Of a stretch of DNA of 64,000 nucleotides, positions 52,491 through 61,546 are shown piece by piece; position 1 is the first letter of the stretch; the number at the start of each line of letters is the position of its first letter. The notes under the pieces were generated by a model. That model was given only the letters and a program-made list of their open reading frames with translations. It was not told where the DNA came from and made no database searches. The DNA is taken from positions 248,001-312,000 of the forward strand of contig JAHDLA010000004.1 in NCBI GenBank assembly GCA_018436705.1, read 5' to 3'. The DNA is from Sedimentibacter sp. GTDB taxonomy: Bacteria > Bacillota > Clostridia > Tissierellales > Sedimentibacteraceae. The translations under genes and the position numbers were made by a program.

Positions 52491-53588
52491 TCAATTCTCT
52501 TCATAAATATTGACTGTTTTTTCTCCTACCATTTCCATGTTCAGATACTCTTCATGCCTTTTGGGTATTGTAATCACCTCAGAATTTCCATCTGAAATAA
52601 ATCTTTCTCTATTACCATTTTCGTATGATTTAAAGTAGTCGTACATCCCGCAATTATCCACATTTATTTCACTTGCAGTAACTCTGTAGAGGCTTGTAAA
52701 ATCAGTCAATGTGTCAAATGGAGAGTAAGCCGGTCTCCAACCAACATCCAACACAGCTATAGTTTTATACTTACTTCCTTCATATTCGCCCTCCAGCACA
52801 CTGCCTGCATACGCATCTTTTGGATTGCTTCCGTGAGGAAGCGCCAATGTTTCAACAGAATAATTTGGCAAATAAGATTTTATAATATTGTTTACTGAAC
52901 CTATTTCTGCCTGAATGTCCTCTTCGCTATCCAATGTCTCCATTTCTAAATGGCTGTATGTGTGGTTTCCCACATCATACCCGTTATCCACAAGCCATTT
53001 CAATTTTTGCTCTGTATATTCAGACTGTCCAAACGGATTCGTATTCAAAAAAAAGCTTGCCGTTACGTCGAAATCCGAATATTTACTTTTAAATTCTTCG
53101 AGAACTCCAACGGCACAGTCAGGATCAATAACTAGTTCTCCATCTTTCTCTATATAATTAAAATTATTCTGCCTTCCGTCATCAAATGTCAAAATAATAG
53201 GTGTATATCCAGCCTTAGTTTTAATTTCTCCCTTTGCATAGTCATTCAAACTTATCATCTGATATTTGTTGTCATACATGTACTGCAGATCTTTGCGAAA
53301 ATTGTCCGGCGTTCTCTGCCAGTCTTTTTCCTCCTCGCCTATTCCGTGATACATAAGTATCATAATTTCCCCAAGCTCATTTGGCTGTATTGATAAATCA
53401 ATTTCTTCAATTGGGTCTTCTTCTGGATTTTCAGGCTTCTCTTCAGAATCTTCCGCTTCTTGCGGCTCAACCGACACCTTATTATCCGGTTCGTTTTGTT
53501 CCTTTGATTTATCACCTTGAGCAAAATAACACCCAGACAAAATAAAGGCAATCGTAATTGCCATAATTGATAAATATTTTTTCTTCAT
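52491..53588 (-). CDS. Polysaccharide deacetylase lipoprotein
   Basis: A 365-aa surface lipoprotein. The signal peptide ends with lipobox LSGC (Cys20), followed by an acidic Glu/Pro-rich linker (about 25-65). The NodB-type domain starts with MILMYHGIG and has IILTFDDGRQNNF (catalytic and metal aspartates) and NHTYSHLEM (His pair); ETLALPHGSNP replaces the usual RPPYG-type motif 3. It is of the same group as poly-GlcNAc or peptidoglycan deacetylases with a late catalytic arrangement. It is monocistronic; substrate not determinable. Confidence 0.9.
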   Translation of the reverse strand: MKKKYLSIMAITIAFILSGCYFAQGDKSKEQNEPDNKVSVEPQEAEDSEEKPENPEEDPIEEIDLSIQPNELGEIMILMYHGIGEEEKDWQRTPDNFRKDLQYMYDNKYQMISLNDYAKGEIKTKAGYTPIILTFDDGRQNNFNYIEKDGELVIDPDCAVGVLEEFKSKYSDFDVTASFFLNTNPFGQSEYTEQKLKWLVDNGYDVGNHTYSHLEMETLDSEEDIQAEIGSVNNIIKSYLPNYSVETLALPHGSNPKDAYAGSVLEGEYEGSKYKTIAVLDVGWRPAYSPFDTLTDFTSLYRVTASEINVDNCGMYDYFKSYENGNRERFISDGNSEVITIPKRHEEYLNMEMVGEKTVNIYEEN

Positions 53589-53669
53589 TTCTATCCCCTT
53601 ACATTTTCTTATGTTTATTTTATAATATATTGAACGAAAAGTCCATATGAAGTATTTTACAAAATTGTG

Positions 53670-53697
53670 TTGTTATTAATTATTAATTTGATATAAT
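53670..53697 (+). promoter_or_regulatory. Promoter of the DUF4364 gene
   Basis: TTGTTA (53670-53675), 16-base spacer, consensus TATAAT (53692-53697) with extended TGA, then GCGGAGG before the start. Confidence 0.6.
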
Positions 53698-53725
53698 ATA
53701 TATATCTAGATATGCGGAGGCCATA

Positions 53726-54253
53726 ATGAGCGGTAATAAAATTGCACAGGATAAATTAAAACTGCTGTATATTTTGAACTACATTAATATACCCTTAACC
53801 AACATCGAAATAACTAATTTTATACTGGACAATGATATATTGGATTATTTTACTTTGCAGCAGCTTTTAACTGATTTATGCGACTCAAAATTTATTGACT
53901 TAGCTTCTAAGAAGGGCAATGAATACTATTCAATATCTGAAGCAGGGAAAACAGCCCTGGATATGTTTGGTGACAAGCTTCCGGAATATTTTTTTAAGCA
54001 GGTAGAAAAAAACTTTTCCAGCTTAAAAATGGAAATAAAAAAACACAGAGACCTTCTAGGCCATTATTACAAAAGAGCAGATGATGAATTTATCGTTTCG
54101 CTGCAAGTCATGGAAAATGATTCGACTATTTTCAGTCTCAGCATAAACGTGCCTGATGAAAGTCTCGCCAAAAATATATGCAAAAAATGGGATTCCAACC
54201 CTGAAGGTATCTTTTCGAATATATTAAAATCACTCACATCTGATACTAATTGA
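53726..54253 (+). CDS. DUF4364 family winged-helix protein
   Basis: A 175-aa protein with a winged-helix N-terminus (about 5-80; KLKLLYILNYINIPLTNIEI, then LLTDLCDSKFIDL) and an alpha/beta C-terminal half. This is the DUF4364 family, widespread in Clostridia, predicted to bind DNA, without known target. The end overlaps the convergent beta-propeller gene by 8 bases. Confidence 0.85.
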   Translation: MSGNKIAQDKLKLLYILNYINIPLTNIEITNFILDNDILDYFTLQQLLTDLCDSKFIDLASKKGNEYYSISEAGKTALDMFGDKLPEYFFKQVEKNFSSLKMEIKKHRDLLGHYYKRADDEFIVSLQVMENDSTIFSLSINVPDESLAKNICKKWDSNPEGIFSNILKSLTSDTN

Positions 54254-55151
54254 TGATTTTAATACAGCTTGGAGAGAATCCAAGATCTACGTATCTTGAA
54301 ACAGTCATTTTATCAATGTCAATAGCACAAATCTGATTCTTTTTTGAATTAGTCACATATACATATTTTTCCCCAACAGCCAGGCTTTCAGGATATCCTC
54401 CCAAAAAAACAGTCTTAGCTGTTTTCCTTTTTTCAATATCTATAATATAAAGACTTTTATCAACTATATTTATTAAATAGAGCATTTTATTAATATTGTT
54501 TATATCAAAATCAGATGATAAGCCATCCAGAACTATTACATCTTCAATATTTCCAGATTCCAGATTTATAAAATTAATTTTTGTATGAACATTTCCGTTT
54601 ACATAGTAGGTCATAAGGATTAAGCTGTCTTCCAATATAAGCATGTGCATTGGCTTACCATCAGAAGTGAACTGCCTATTCTTTTCTCTGCTATCCAAAT
54701 ATTCGATAATCTCATTTTCTTCATAGCAGCATGTGTACAAACGGCTGTTATTCTTATTAAATAACACATCATGAGGTTTGATGCCTGCCGGAATTGATTC
54801 AATCATAGTAAATACTGACATGTCAATAACCGAAACATTATCAGATTCAAAATTAGCAACATACATATACATATTTTCCTCATCAATACACATATGGCGA
54901 GGATCTCTTCCTACAGTTGCTTCCGATAATTCATTTAAATCAAAATCGTATTTATATATTTTATTATTATATGAATCCGCCAAATACACCGAACTTTCGT
55001 AATTTATAATGCTGTGAATTGCGCCTTTGTCTCCCTTGCCTAAATTTACGGCTTTTTTGCAAATATAATCTTCCCCCGTTAACTCCATAACAAAAAGCAT
55101 TTCTCTGCCTTTATATGCACCCGTCACTGATAGTTTAACATCATATTCCAT
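54246..55151 (-). CDS. YncE-like beta-propeller protein
   Basis: A 301-aa cytosolic-looking protein (no signal peptide) with repeated beta-propeller blades such as EENMYMYVANFESDNVSVID, YTCCYEENEIIEYL and KYVYVTNSKKNQICAIDID. The pattern VYVANxxxxxVSVID is typical of YncE/lactonase-like seven-bladed propellers. The substrate or partner is unknown. It is monocistronic with a strong AGGTG site; the 122-base gap to ferritin contains the two divergent promoters, which I could not place with certainty. Confidence 0.8.
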   Translation of the reverse strand: MEYDVKLSVTGAYKGREMLFVMELTGEDYICKKAVNLGKGDKGAIHSIINYESSVYLADSYNNKIYKYDFDLNELSEATVGRDPRHMCIDEENMYMYVANFESDNVSVIDMSVFTMIESIPAGIKPHDVLFNKNNSRLYTCCYEENEIIEYLDSREKNRQFTSDGKPMHMLILEDSLILMTYYVNGNVHTKINFINLESGNIEDVIVLDGLSSDFDINNINKMLYLINIVDKSLYIIDIEKRKTAKTVFLGGYPESLAVGEKYVYVTNSKKNQICAIDIDKMTVSRYVDLGFSPSCIKIIN

Positions 55152-55273
55152 GCAATCACCTCCATACAGTTTATGAAAAAGTTTTAAAGAAGTGAGAAAA
55201 TTTATAAAATTTGTTTTAATTAGAGAATTATGGGTATTAATATATTAAAGAATATAAAATATAAGGAGATTAT

Positions 55274-55789
55274 ATGTTAAAAGAAAAAATTGCTAATTTG
55301 TTAAACCAACAAATAAACAAAGAATTATTTTCAGCTTATTTATACTTAGATATGGCTAATTATTATATTGATAACGGTCTGGATGGATTCGGAAACTGGT
55401 TTAATGTGCAGTCCCAAGAAGAACTTTCCCATGCTATGCTGTTTATCCAGTATCTTCAGAATAACGGTGAAAAAGTAAGCATGTCTGAAATAGAAGCTCC
55501 AAACGTTGAATTTTCAGATTTTGGTGTTCCTCTGGAGGAATCATTAAAGCACGAACAGTTTATTACAGCTTCTATTTACAACATATATGATGAAGCGTTC
55601 CAAAACAAAGATTACAGAACAATGCAATTTTTGGATTGGTTTATAAAAGAGCAGGGCGAAGAAGAAAAAAATGCAGAAGATTTAATAACAAAATATAAAG
55701 TGTTCGGCTCTGATACTAAGGGGCTTTACATGATAAATTCTGAGCTTTCATCAAGAGTTTATTCTCCACCTTCTCTGGTTCTTGACTAG
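55274..55789 (+). CDS. ftnA: Ferritin
   Basis: A 171-aa iron storage protein forming a 24-mer shell. The ferroxidase ligands are in NKELFSAYLYLDMA (E17), SQEELSHAMLF (ExxH at 49-52), KHEQFITASI (Glu) and KEQGEEEKNAEDL (Glu). Length and all five ligands match bacterial non-haem ferritin. It follows AAGGAG and ends at a strong terminator. In many bacteria it is controlled by iron-responsive repressors; no clear Fur box was seen. Confidence 0.95.
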   Translation: MLKEKIANLLNQQINKELFSAYLYLDMANYYIDNGLDGFGNWFNVQSQEELSHAMLFIQYLQNNGEKVSMSEIEAPNVEFSDFGVPLEESLKHEQFITASIYNIYDEAFQNKDYRTMQFLDWFIKEQGEEEKNAEDLITKYKVFGSDTKGLYMINSELSSRVYSPPSLVLD

Positions 55790-55830
55790 CAGATATAACC
55801 TAATTAATATAAACTCTTTAACTAAATGTT

Positions 55831-55868
55831 AAACACGGCAGTATTAATATATTGCCGTGTTTATTTTA
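55831..55868 (+). terminator. Terminator of ferritin
   Basis: AAACACGGCA/TGCCGTGTTT stem with a 12-base loop, then ATTTTAT. Confidence 0.85.
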
Positions 55869-55870
55869 TA

Positions 55871-55898
55871 ATAAAAAGCACCCAACTAAATTGGGTGC
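55871..55898 (-). terminator. Terminator of the patatin pseudogene
   Basis: Perfect 8-bp stem GCACCCAA/TTGGGTGC, 5-base loop, then TTTTTATT in the minus RNA. It overlaps the last codons of the broken frame. Confidence 0.8.
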
Positions 55899-56312
55899 AC
55901 TGAATTTGTTAGTATTCTAATAGCGTCTTCATATCATTTTTCAATCATCCAGACAATTTTGTCATGGCTGGTTTCCAATGTACCACATAAAAATTTATCA
56001 GATGCTATGTCTATTATTGTTTTATTATATTTTCTTCAATATTATTTTCCGTGATAGAGACGCACAGTATTATAACATGACAACTTTTCAACTGCTGTCA
56101 TCAACAGAAAATTTTATTTTTCTTTACAGTTTCGAACTACTTTCATAATCCCCCTTTACGAATGAAGCTGCATTCAGTGCACCTATGGATGTGCTCACTA
56201 AACAGTCATAGTTTGTTTCAAGTTCTCTTAAAGCTCTCAGTACTCCTGCCTGATACGCTCCATTGGGTCCGTCTCCTTCCAAAACGGTTCCTATTTTTAA
56301 TCCTTTGTTCAT
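55886..56312 (-). pseudogene. Broken patatin-like phospholipase gene
   Basis: The N-terminal piece (56124-56312) reads KIGTVLEGDGPNGAYQAGVL and STSIGALNAA, the glycine loop and nucleophile elbow of patatins, then stops after 62 codons where the family has about 280. A C-terminal piece in another frame (about 55886-56000) reads LETSHDKIVWMIEK, a TGA at 55934-55936 where EKGYEDA is expected, then YEDAIRIL and a final stop. Most of the middle is gone. A good ribosome site (GGAG) remains. The glycine loop is also altered (EGDGPNGAY). Confidence 0.82.
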
Positions 56313-56331
56313 ATTATCTCCTGCTATGAAT

Positions 56332-57057
56332 TTATCTGCTTGCGTTGTTGGCGGTACTGGGTATGCAAACTTTCGTTCCTACTATTAAAAAGTTAGCAGG
56401 CCTCAGACTCGGATTAGCAATTAGCAGCTGAGAAGGCGTCATATTATTGGCTGTTGCAATCGTAGCCAGACTGTCTCCAGCTTTAATTATATATTCTGTA
56501 GTATTCGGTCCGCAAGAAGCAAAGGTTTCAATAGGTATGCATAAATCTGATCCTGGAACTATAACGTTCGGATTAAAATCAGGATTATTTTCCTTAAGTT
56601 CATTCAAACTTAAATTGTATCCTATCAAAATATCACTTAGCCTTGTTCCCTGTGCAATTGTAACAACTGTACCAAATGGGCACCCCTCCGGAACGTTAGG
56701 TATGCATATTTCCTGACCAACCTTTAAATCATAAGGATTAGCCTCGGGGTTAGCCTCCAGCAAAAGATTAAGCGGCAGATTGTATCTTTGAGCAATATTG
56801 TAAAAACTTTCTCCCTCCCTGATTATATAATAAGCTCCATTAATACAGGGCGGCCTTTCCGGTACCCTTGGAACGCACAATGACATTCCTTCTGTCAATG
56901 TTCTAAGCCTCAATGTTGGATTCAGTTCAAGCAAGCCAACTAAATTCGTTCCGAATCTGGCTGCAATTGAATTCAATGTATCACCCGGTTGTACAACATA
57001 GGGCATAGTACTTTCATTGGGGCATTCGATATTGTTTTGGTTTTGTCTATTTATCAT
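56332..57057 (-). CDS. Protein with four LysM domains
   Basis: A 241-aa protein composed almost entirely of four LysM repeats (about residues 18-65, 75-122, 130-178 and 187-235), each with the YxVxxGDTLxxIA pattern: YVVQPGDTLNSIAARF, YYIIREGESFYNIAQRY, VVTIAQGTRLSDILIGY and YIIKAGDSLATIATAN. There is no signal peptide or membrane segment, as in spore coat/cortex LysM proteins such as SafA, so a spore role is likely. Each repeat ends in a CxP-type motif. The ribosome site is inside a hairpin (see 57064-57112). Confidence 0.88.
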   Translation of the reverse strand: MINRQNQNNIECPNESTMPYVVQPGDTLNSIAARFGTNLVGLLELNPTLRLRTLTEGMSLCVPRVPERPPCINGAYYIIREGESFYNIAQRYNLPLNLLLEANPEANPYDLKVGQEICIPNVPEGCPFGTVVTIAQGTRLSDILIGYNLSLNELKENNPDFNPNVIVPGSDLCIPIETFASCGPNTTEYIIKAGDSLATIATANNMTPSQLLIANPSLRPANFLIVGTKVCIPSTANNASR

Positions 57058-57063
57058 TATAGA

Positions 57064-57112
57064 ATCACCTCATAAAATATAATTTGTTATTTTATAATAT
57101 TCATGAGGTGAT
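57064..57112 (-). promoter_or_regulatory. Hairpin hiding the LysM gene ribosome binding site
   Basis: In the minus RNA the 3' arm ATGAGGTGAT (57064-57073) contains the ribosome site of the LysM gene and is exactly complementary to ATCACCTCAT (57103-57112). A second weaker pairing of A/T stretches extends it. Initiation could be controlled by opening of this stem. Confidence 0.6.
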
Positions 57113-57134
57113 GAAAGTTTCTTAAATTTTATGC

Positions 57135-57578
57135 TTAGCTGAAAGAATTCTTATCTCTTTGACTTACGGCAAGCTTGTCACATCGTTCATTATAAACATG
57201 TCCGTTATGTCCCAGAACATGGACAAATTTAACCCTGTGCACCTGAGTTGCAGCTAACAGCCTCTGCCACAGTTCTTTATTAAGGACTTGTTTTCCGTCA
57301 GATTTCTTCCAATTTTTTTTCTGCCAGGAATCAATCCATCCCTTATTGAAAGCATCGGTAACATACTTTGAATCCGTAGTAACAGTTACATCACATGGTT
57401 CTTTTAATGCCTCAAGTCCCACGATAACGCCCATAAGTTCCATTCTGTTGTTTGTTGTATTTTTTTCTCCTCCGCTCAATTCCATTTCTTTGCCATTATA
57501 CTCCAGTATGACGCCATATCCTCCCGGACCTGGGTTTCCGCTGCATGCACCGTCTGAGTATATATTGACTTTTTTCAT
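57135..57578 (-). CDS. rnhA: Ribonuclease HI
   Basis: Cuts RNA in RNA:DNA hybrids. The 147-aa protein has the DEDD catalytic residues in YSDGACSGNPGPGG, NNRMELMGVI, TDSKYVTDAFNKG and HVLGHNGHVYNERCD. It overlaps the serA stop by one base (TAATG), so it is translated after serA. Confidence 0.95.
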   Translation of the reverse strand: MKKVNIYSDGACSGNPGPGGYGVILEYNGKEMELSGGEKNTTNNRMELMGVIVGLEALKEPCDVTVTTDSKYVTDAFNKGWIDSWQKKNWKKSDGKQVLNKELWQRLLAATQVHRVKFVHVLGHNGHVYNERCDKLAVSQRDKNSFS

Positions 57579-58756
57579 TATTTTTCCGCCTTTTGTTTTA
57601 TTAGCATAACCCTCAGTATGCCGTAATGACCTTCCATCTCCTTCAATATGTCTTCTGTTAATTCTCCCACAATATCTATAATATTACAAGCATAATCTCC
57701 CTTGCTCTTGTTTACCATTCCTATGATATTTATATTTCTACTTGCCAGAGCTGTTGTCATTTTACCAATCATATTTGGTATATTTTTATTAAGCACAACC
57801 ATCCTGTCTGTTCCAGGATATCTCTCCATAGAGCAGTCGGGAAAGTTTACCGAGTTTGTAATATTACCTTTTTCAAGATACTCTTTAAGCTGGGTAACAG
57901 CCATTTCAGCGCAATTTTCTTCAGCCTCATATGTTGAACCGCCCAAATGAGGTATGCAGACTACATTTTTAGTTTTTAAAAGCTTTTCATTAGGCAAATC
58001 TGATACGTGGTATCCAACTTTTCCACTTTCAAGCGCCTCAGCTAAATCATCCTCATTAACAACCCCATGTCGCGCAAAATTCAAAATCTTTACTCCGTCT
58101 TTCATGAGCTTTATATTTTCTTTATTAATATAATTTTTAGTTTCTTCGTTATAAGGAGTGTGAATTGTAATATAATCACTTTTTTTGTATAAATCATTTA
58201 CATCACTTGTATACTGCACGTCCCAAGAGAGCCCAAGCGCATTTTTTACTGAAATATAAGGGTCATATCCTATTACTTCCATACCTAATTTTATGCCTAG
58301 GTTTGCAACTCTGTGTCCAACATTTCCCAGTCCTATTACACCGAGAGTTTTCCCCTTTATTTCGGGACCGACAAATTGTGATTTACCTTTCTCAACAGTA
58401 TCAACCACATCACAATCCAGACCTTTAGTCCAATTTATGCTGTCTACAACTTTTCTTGAAGACACTAAAAGCCCCAGAAATGTCAATTCACATACTGCAT
58501 TTGCATTAGCTCCAGGAGCGTTAAATACAACAATTCCTTCATCTGCGCACCTTCCTACCGGAATATTGTTTACACCTGCACCTGACCTTGCTATTGCCTT
58601 AAGCTTTCTTGAAAACTTCATGTCATGTATGTCCACACTTCGCATAACTATTCCGTCTGCATCACTGGTTTCTTCGCGGACTATATTATATTTGTCTTCA
58701 GAAAATAAATTCATGACATCACTTGGTATTTTGCTAAATAACGCTATTTTATACAT
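57578..58756 (-). CDS. serA: D-3-phosphoglycerate dehydrogenase
   Basis: First enzyme of serine synthesis, oxidising 3-phosphoglycerate with NAD. The 392-aa protein has the catalytic domain (ARSGAGVNNI), the Rossmann NAD site GVIGLGNVGHRVA, a substrate Arg in NFARHG, the catalytic His in PHLGGST, and a C-terminal ACT domain (about 320-392) for possible serine feedback. It belongs to the short Clostridia type without the intervening domain. The alternative 2-hydroxyacid dehydrogenase is less likely given the ACT domain. Confidence 0.85.
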   Translation of the reverse strand: MYKIALFSKIPSDVMNLFSEDKYNIVREETSDADGIVMRSVDIHDMKFSRKLKAIARSGAGVNNIPVGRCADEGIVVFNAPGANANAVCELTFLGLLVSSRKVVDSINWTKGLDCDVVDTVEKGKSQFVGPEIKGKTLGVIGLGNVGHRVANLGIKLGMEVIGYDPYISVKNALGLSWDVQYTSDVNDLYKKSDYITIHTPYNEETKNYINKENIKLMKDGVKILNFARHGVVNEDDLAEALESGKVGYHVSDLPNEKLLKTKNVVCIPHLGGSTYEAEENCAEMAVTQLKEYLEKGNITNSVNFPDCSMERYPGTDRMVVLNKNIPNMIGKMTTALASRNINIIGMVNKSKGDYACNIIDIVGELTEDILKEMEGHYGILRVMLIKQKAEK

Positions 58757-58791
58757 AATTGCAACCTCCCATAATCTAAATTATGAGTCTT

Positions 58792-58820
58792 AGTATACAA
58801 CTACACCACATTAAAATCAA
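58792..58820 (-). promoter_or_regulatory. Promoter of serA-rnhA
   Basis: Minus strand TTGATT (58815-58820), 17-base spacer, TATACT (58792-58797). A CATAAT-type dyad follows before the GGGAGG site. Confidence 0.6.
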
Positions 58821-58848
58821 GAATAAAAATACAAAGTCATATGTTTTT

Positions 58849-58884
58849 TAAAAAAATTCGGGTCAAATACATTGTATTTGACCC
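58849..58884 (-). terminator. Terminator of the Cys/Gly-rich mini-gene
   Basis: Perfect 10-bp stem GGTCAAATAC/GTATTTGACC plus a closing pair, 3-base loop, followed by GAATTTTTTTAAAA in the minus RNA. Confidence 0.85.
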
Positions 58885-58897
58885 CAGTAAGTACAGT

Positions 58898-59047
58898 CTA
58901 TCTACAGCAACCTCTTCCAAAAAATCCATCACCGCATAGTAGAAAATAAATTACAGCTATTATTATTATCCATTCAATCCAATTGTTGTCGCATCCTACA
59001 CCGCCGCCGCAGCATCCAAAGTTTGTTGCTTTTATTTCATCTGACAT
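58898..59047 (-). CDS. Small Cys/Gly-rich single-span membrane protein
   Basis: A 49-aa protein with a polar N-terminus, CCGGGVGC, one membrane span of about 16 residues (WIEWIIIIAVIYFLLC) and a C-terminal GFFGRGCCR. The ATG at 59047 has AGAGAGGTG upstream; the frame opens 11 codons earlier without a site. Its build resembles the short Gly/Cys-rich peptides and YjcZ-like proteins of spore formers, but I cannot assign a family. It has its own terminator, so it is likely a real gene. Confidence 0.65.
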   Translation of the reverse strand: MSDEIKATNFGCCGGGVGCDNNWIEWIIIIAVIYFLLCGDGFFGRGCCR

Positions 59048-59131
59048 ATTATATTTCACCTCTCTTAGATTATAGTTCAATATATGTCAGCGGCGTATTT
59101 TTGTGAATGTCATCATCAAATGATTTTTATT

Positions 59132-60292
59132 TTATGATATTTCTAATGTCGAATAAACTGTATCTACCAGTTCTTCTATGTTTAAACTGTTTTCTGATCT
59201 TAATATTGAGTCAAGTTTAGGGTTTATCAAAGGATGTGATGGTGCAAAAACAGAGCAGCAGTCATCAAATGGTAAAATGGATGTTTCATAAGTTCCTATT
59301 TCCCGGGCTCTTTCCATTATTTCTGTCTTGTCCATTCCTACTAAAGGTTTTAATATAGGCATTTCAATTGCATTTTCAATTACAGTCATTGACTTCATAG
59401 TTTGACTTGCTACCTGTCCCAGACTTTCTCCTGTTATAAGCATTTCCATTTTGTTTTCTTTTGCTATTCTTTCTGCAATTCTCATCATGAATCTTCGCGC
59501 AAGTATAGTTGTTTCTTCTTCTCTGCAGAATTCTTTAATTGCTTTGTGTATCTCCAGCATGTTTATGCTAAACAACTTAATCTTACCGCAGTATTCTTCC
59601 AACAATTCTTTTAATTTTTTAACTTTTTCATTAGCTCTTTCTGAAGTAAAAGGATATGTATGAAAGTAAAGTGCATTTATTTCTACACCTCTTTTGGCTA
59701 TCATATATCCTGCCACAGGACTGTCAATCCCTCCTGACAAAAGTAAAAGCGCGCGACCACACGATCCTATCGGCATTCCTCCAACAGTTTTAATCTTCTC
59801 TGATGAGATGTAGCAGCTTTTCTTTATATCTATATATATTTCAATATCAGGATTATGCACATCAACAGTTACATCATTAAAAGCCTCTAATATCCTGCCG
59901 CCTACTTCGGCGCTGAAGTCCATAGATTTTATAGGAAACTCTTTATCACTTCTTTTGGTCTTTATTTTAAATGTTTTTATATTCTGTTTTTCTTTTAGGT
60001 GAGCAAACAGCTCTATTGATTTTTTTATTATTGTTTCAGAATCCTTTTCAGTTTTTATAGACGGCATGATGCTAACAATACCAAAAACTTTTTTTGTTTT
60101 TTCTATAATTTCATCCATGTCCTCCTCATTGCGTGTTTCAATAAAAACCTTGCCTAAGTCCTTATATATGGACAACTTGTTGAAATCCTTCAATGCAAAT
60201 CTAACCTGTTCAATTAACTGATGTTCAAATTTCCCTCTATTCTTTCCTTTTAAAAATATTTCTCCAAAACTTGCCGCTACAATATTATACAT
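59132..60292 (-). CDS. thiI: tRNA 4-thiouridine synthase ThiI
   Basis: Transfers sulfur from IscS persulfide to U8 of tRNA, and can feed thiazole synthesis. The 386-aa protein has the NFLD-like N-terminus and THUMP domain (about 60-165), then the PP-loop ATPase (LLLSGGIDSPVAGYMIA, about 180) and TGESLGQVASQT. The rhodanese domain is absent, as in Firmicutes. It follows iscS by 12 bases, the conserved pair. Confidence 0.95.
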   Translation of the reverse strand: MYNIVAASFGEIFLKGKNRGKFEHQLIEQVRFALKDFNKLSIYKDLGKVFIETRNEEDMDEIIEKTKKVFGIVSIMPSIKTEKDSETIIKKSIELFAHLKEKQNIKTFKIKTKRSDKEFPIKSMDFSAEVGGRILEAFNDVTVDVHNPDIEIYIDIKKSCYISSEKIKTVGGMPIGSCGRALLLLSGGIDSPVAGYMIAKRGVEINALYFHTYPFTSERANEKVKKLKELLEEYCGKIKLFSINMLEIHKAIKEFCREEETTILARRFMMRIAERIAKENKMEMLITGESLGQVASQTMKSMTVIENAIEMPILKPLVGMDKTEIMERAREIGTYETSILPFDDCCSVFAPSHPLINPKLDSILRSENSLNIEELVDTVYSTLEIS

Positions 60293-60304
60293 ATATTATC
60301 CTTC

Positions 60305-61453
60305 CTATTTCATAATTTTTCTTATATCTTCAACCGATTGCTTAATGCTGTGCACTGCGTATTCCACTTCATCTTCGGTATTTAAAAGTCCCAAGCTGAT
60401 GCGTATGGTTCCGTGTAAATAGTCACGGTCTAATTTTATTGATTCCAATATCCTGTTTGTTTTCGCCTTTGAAGAACAGGCTGACCCTGTTGAAACAAAT
60501 ATACCTTGCTGCTCGAGATAATGAACAAGCACTTCTGCTTTTACATTTTTAAATGAGATACTGAGTATGTGAGGAGCACCATCATCTTCCATAGAGCTAT
60601 TAATTTTAATATCTTTTATCTCTTCTGACAACATTTTTGCATAAAGATACTTTAAGTTTTGCAGTTTTGCAATTTCTTCCCTGAAATTTTCGTAAATAAG
60701 CCTGCATGCTTTCCCAAATCCTACAATTCCCGGAGTATTTTCTGTTCCTGGTCTGATTGACTTTTCCTGTCCTCCCCCAAATGTTATGCAGTTAATACCA
60801 GATCCTGAACGCACAAAAAGCCCTCCCACTCCTTTAGGCCCATGAATTTTGTGACTGCTGAATGCAATGGTGTCAACAGGAAGTTTGTTTGTATCAATTT
60901 TAATTTTTCCGAAAGACTGCACAGCATCAATATGAATTTTTGCATCCTTGTTTTTATCTTTGATAATCTTTGTTATGCTGCTTAAATCCTGTACTATTCC
61001 TACTTCATTGTTTACATGCATGATTGAAACAAGAATTGTGTTGTCATCAACCAATTCCTTTAGATTATCTTGATCAACTTTTCCCATTTTGTCCACTTCA
61101 ACATATCGTATCTCCATCTTGTCTTTAAAATGATTGATAGTATTATATACAGATGAATGTTCAATTTTGGTAGTAACTATATTATGCCTTTTTTCACAAT
61201 TTGACAAGGAGCCTATAATCGCAATATTATTGCTTTCAGTCCCTCCACCGGTAAAATAAATTTCGCTTGCTTTTGAATTAATAATCTTTGATACATTCTT
61301 CCTTGATTCTTCTATTTTCTTCTCTATCTGCAGACCCATTCTGTGAAGAGATGACGGATTTCCGTAATAGTTTTCGTTCACATCTATGATTTGCTCCAAT
61401 ACTTCCTTTCTTACCTTGGTTGTAGCGCTATTGTCTAAATAAACTGTTTTCAT
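60305..61453 (-). CDS. iscS: Cysteine desulfurase (NifS/IscS type)
   Basis: PLP enzyme that moves sulfur from cysteine to ThiI and other acceptors. The 382-aa protein has FGNPSS-like YYGNPSSLHRMG, TGGGTESNNIA, HIDAVQSFGKI, the PLP lysine in SSHKIHGPKG and the active Cys loop in GSACSSKAK, a short loop as in NifS-like dedicated desulfurases. It is paired with thiI. A palindrome with a C-run lies 94 bases upstream. Confidence 0.93.
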   Translation of the reverse strand: MKTVYLDNSATTKVRKEVLEQIIDVNENYYGNPSSLHRMGLQIEKKIEESRKNVSKIINSKASEIYFTGGGTESNNIAIIGSLSNCEKRHNIVTTKIEHSSVYNTINHFKDKMEIRYVEVDKMGKVDQDNLKELVDDNTILVSIMHVNNEVGIVQDLSSITKIIKDKNKDAKIHIDAVQSFGKIKIDTNKLPVDTIAFSSHKIHGPKGVGGLFVRSGSGINCITFGGGQEKSIRPGTENTPGIVGFGKACRLIYENFREEIAKLQNLKYLYAKMLSEEIKDIKINSSMEDDGAPHILSISFKNVKAEVLVHYLEQQGIFVSTGSACSSKAKTNRILESIKLDRDYLHGTIRISLGLLNTEDEVEYAVHSIKQSVEDIRKIMK

Positions 61454-61546
61454 GATTACCTCTTTCTAGAAATACTAATTTATAATAACTTAAAAATTTT
61501 GTAAAAAAAACTTGCAAATCAGCATTATCTCTGTTATAATAGTCCA

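Noticed and set aside
58293..58793. Plus-strand open frame of 166 codons
   Set aside because: Antisense to serA; no ribosome site, no recognisable domain.
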